Under the pieces are notes generated by a model. The model was given only the letters and a program-made list of their open reading frames with translations, was not told the origin of the DNA and made no database searches. Positions 5,104 to 5,570 of a stretch of DNA of 5,570 bases are shown piece by piece. Position numbers and translations under genes: made by a program. The first letter of the stretch is position 1; each line of letters begins with the position of its first letter. The DNA comes from Actinomycetota bacterium (GTDB lineage Bacteria; Actinomycetota; Thermoleophilia; Gaiellales; Gaiellaceae), in assembly GCA_013696595.1 (NCBI GenBank), contig JACCYG010000067.1, positions 1-5,570 on the forward strand. Reading direction: 5' to 3'.

Positions 5104-5570
5104 GCTCACCTATCGCGAGGCCGTCCGCGACGCGATGAGCGCGGCCATGCGCAAGGACGACGACGTCTTCATCATGGGCGAGGACATCGCCGAGATGGGC
5201 GGCTCGATGGGTGTCACGCAGGGGATGCTCGAGGAGTTCGGGCCCGAGCGCGTTCGCAACACCCCAATCTCCGAGATGGCGATCGTGGGCGCCGGAGTCG
5301 GGGCGGCCATCGCGGGCATGCGACCGATCGTCGAGGTCATGTACCAGGACTTCATGACGCTCGCGATGGAGCAGCTCGTTAGCCAGGCTGCGAAGCACCG
5401 CTACATGTCGGGAGGGCAGCTCAAGGTCCCACTCACCGTGCGGACGCAGGGCGGCGCGGGCTGGTCACCGGGCGCGCAGCACGCACAGCAGCTCGAGGCG
5501 TGGTTCGTTCACGTTCCCGGGCTCAAGGTCGTCTTTGCGTCGACGCCCGAGGACGTCCGCGGCCTCCTCT
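5096..5570 (+). CDS. 2-oxoacid dehydrogenase E1 component beta subunit (3' end beyond the window)
   Basis: The first 158 residues of E1 beta, about half of the usual 325, run off the right edge without a stop. The ATG at 5096 lies in the E1 alpha stop region, giving an 8-bp overlap and so probable translational coupling and balanced alpha/beta synthesis. The pyrimidine-binding domain is clear: LTYREAVRDAM, VFIMGEDIAEMGG (24-36), the RVRNTPISE stretch with Glu60 equivalent to the Glu that contacts the thiamine aminopyrimidine, AAIAGMRPIVEVMYQDF (70-86), AAKHRYMSGG (98-107), and the active-site His129 in AQHAQQLEAW. Most homologues have Ser after that His (QHSQ); here it is Ala. LEAWFVHVPGLKVV favours the pyruvate/acetoin-type group but does not settle the substrate. 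An E2 lipoyl acyltransferase and E3 would be expected next downstream. Confidence 0.94.
   Translation, partial: MPELTYREAVRDAMSAAMRKDDDVFIMGEDIAEMGGSMGVTQGMLEEFGPERVRNTPISEMAIVGAGVGAAIAGMRPIVEVMYQDFMTLAMEQLVSQAAKHRYMSGGQLKVPLTVRTQGGAGWSPGAQHAQQLEAWFVHVPGLKVVFASTPEDVRGLL

Noticed and set aside
4018..5109. A 363-codon open frame on the minus strand opposite E1 alpha
   Set aside because: It mirrors the E1 alpha coding frame, is rich in Arg/Leu/Val/Asp typical of antisense translation of high-GC genes, and contains no recognisable domain.
1..5570. CRISPR array, tRNA/rRNA, insertion sequence, phage or defence-system signature
   Set aside because: I read both strands for regularly spaced repeats, terminal inverted repeats, transposase or integrase motifs and tRNA-like cloverleaves, and found none I could support.

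Overview
This is an ordinary-looking stretch of a high-GC chromosome, roughly two-thirds G+C by eye and packed with genes. It most likely comes from the Actinomycetota. The isocitrate lyase is of the mycobacterial (Icl1/AceA) type, GTG starts are frequent, genes overlap by a few bases, and most starts lack a strong Shine-Dalgarno sequence, with TAnnnT -10-like hexamers close to some start codons. The duplicated-module protein and the PRC-barrel protein recall families I associate with deep-branching, Thermoleophilia-like actinobacteria. That placement is inference from memory, not from a search.

Layout. Positions 1-1283 (+) hold isocitrate lyase, cut at its 5' end by the window edge. Positions 1280-2002 (+) hold a GntR/FCD transcription factor coupled to it by an ATGA overlap. 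A 38-bp convergent gap with overlapping inverted repeats separates it from 2041-2844 (-), an uncharacterised winged-helix protein that resembles AlkZ-related proteins. Thirteen bases upstream of that start, and divergent from it, lies a small extremely Cys-rich ORF at 2858-3112 (+). It runs tail-to-tail, with overlapping stop codons, into a two-gene minus-strand operon. That operon is transcribed as 4100->3444 (a protein made of two homologous ~85-residue modules) and then 3447->3109 (a PRC-barrel-like protein, coupled through a GTGA overlap). A 28-bp divergent intergenic region with an almost symmetrical -10-like element separates this operon from 4129-5103 (+), the E1 alpha subunit of a thiamine-diphosphate 2-oxoacid dehydrogenase. 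The E1 beta gene (5096 to the window end, incomplete) overlaps it by 8 bp.

How the genes work together. The glyoxylate-shunt enzyme and its coupled GntR regulator probably form one control unit for growth on acetate or fatty acids. The E1 alpha/beta pair would start a pyruvate-, acetoin- or branched-chain-2-oxoacid dehydrogenase complex, with E2 and E3 expected beyond the right edge. Both ends of the window therefore concern acetyl-CoA metabolism, but nothing seen shows co-regulation. The central four genes are accessory or of unknown function. I found no RNA gene, CRISPR array, insertion sequence or convincing novel defence-type system. The most under-described items are the duplicated-module/PRC-barrel pair and the Cys-rich mini-protein. 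No stretch longer than 300 bases lacks a gene.
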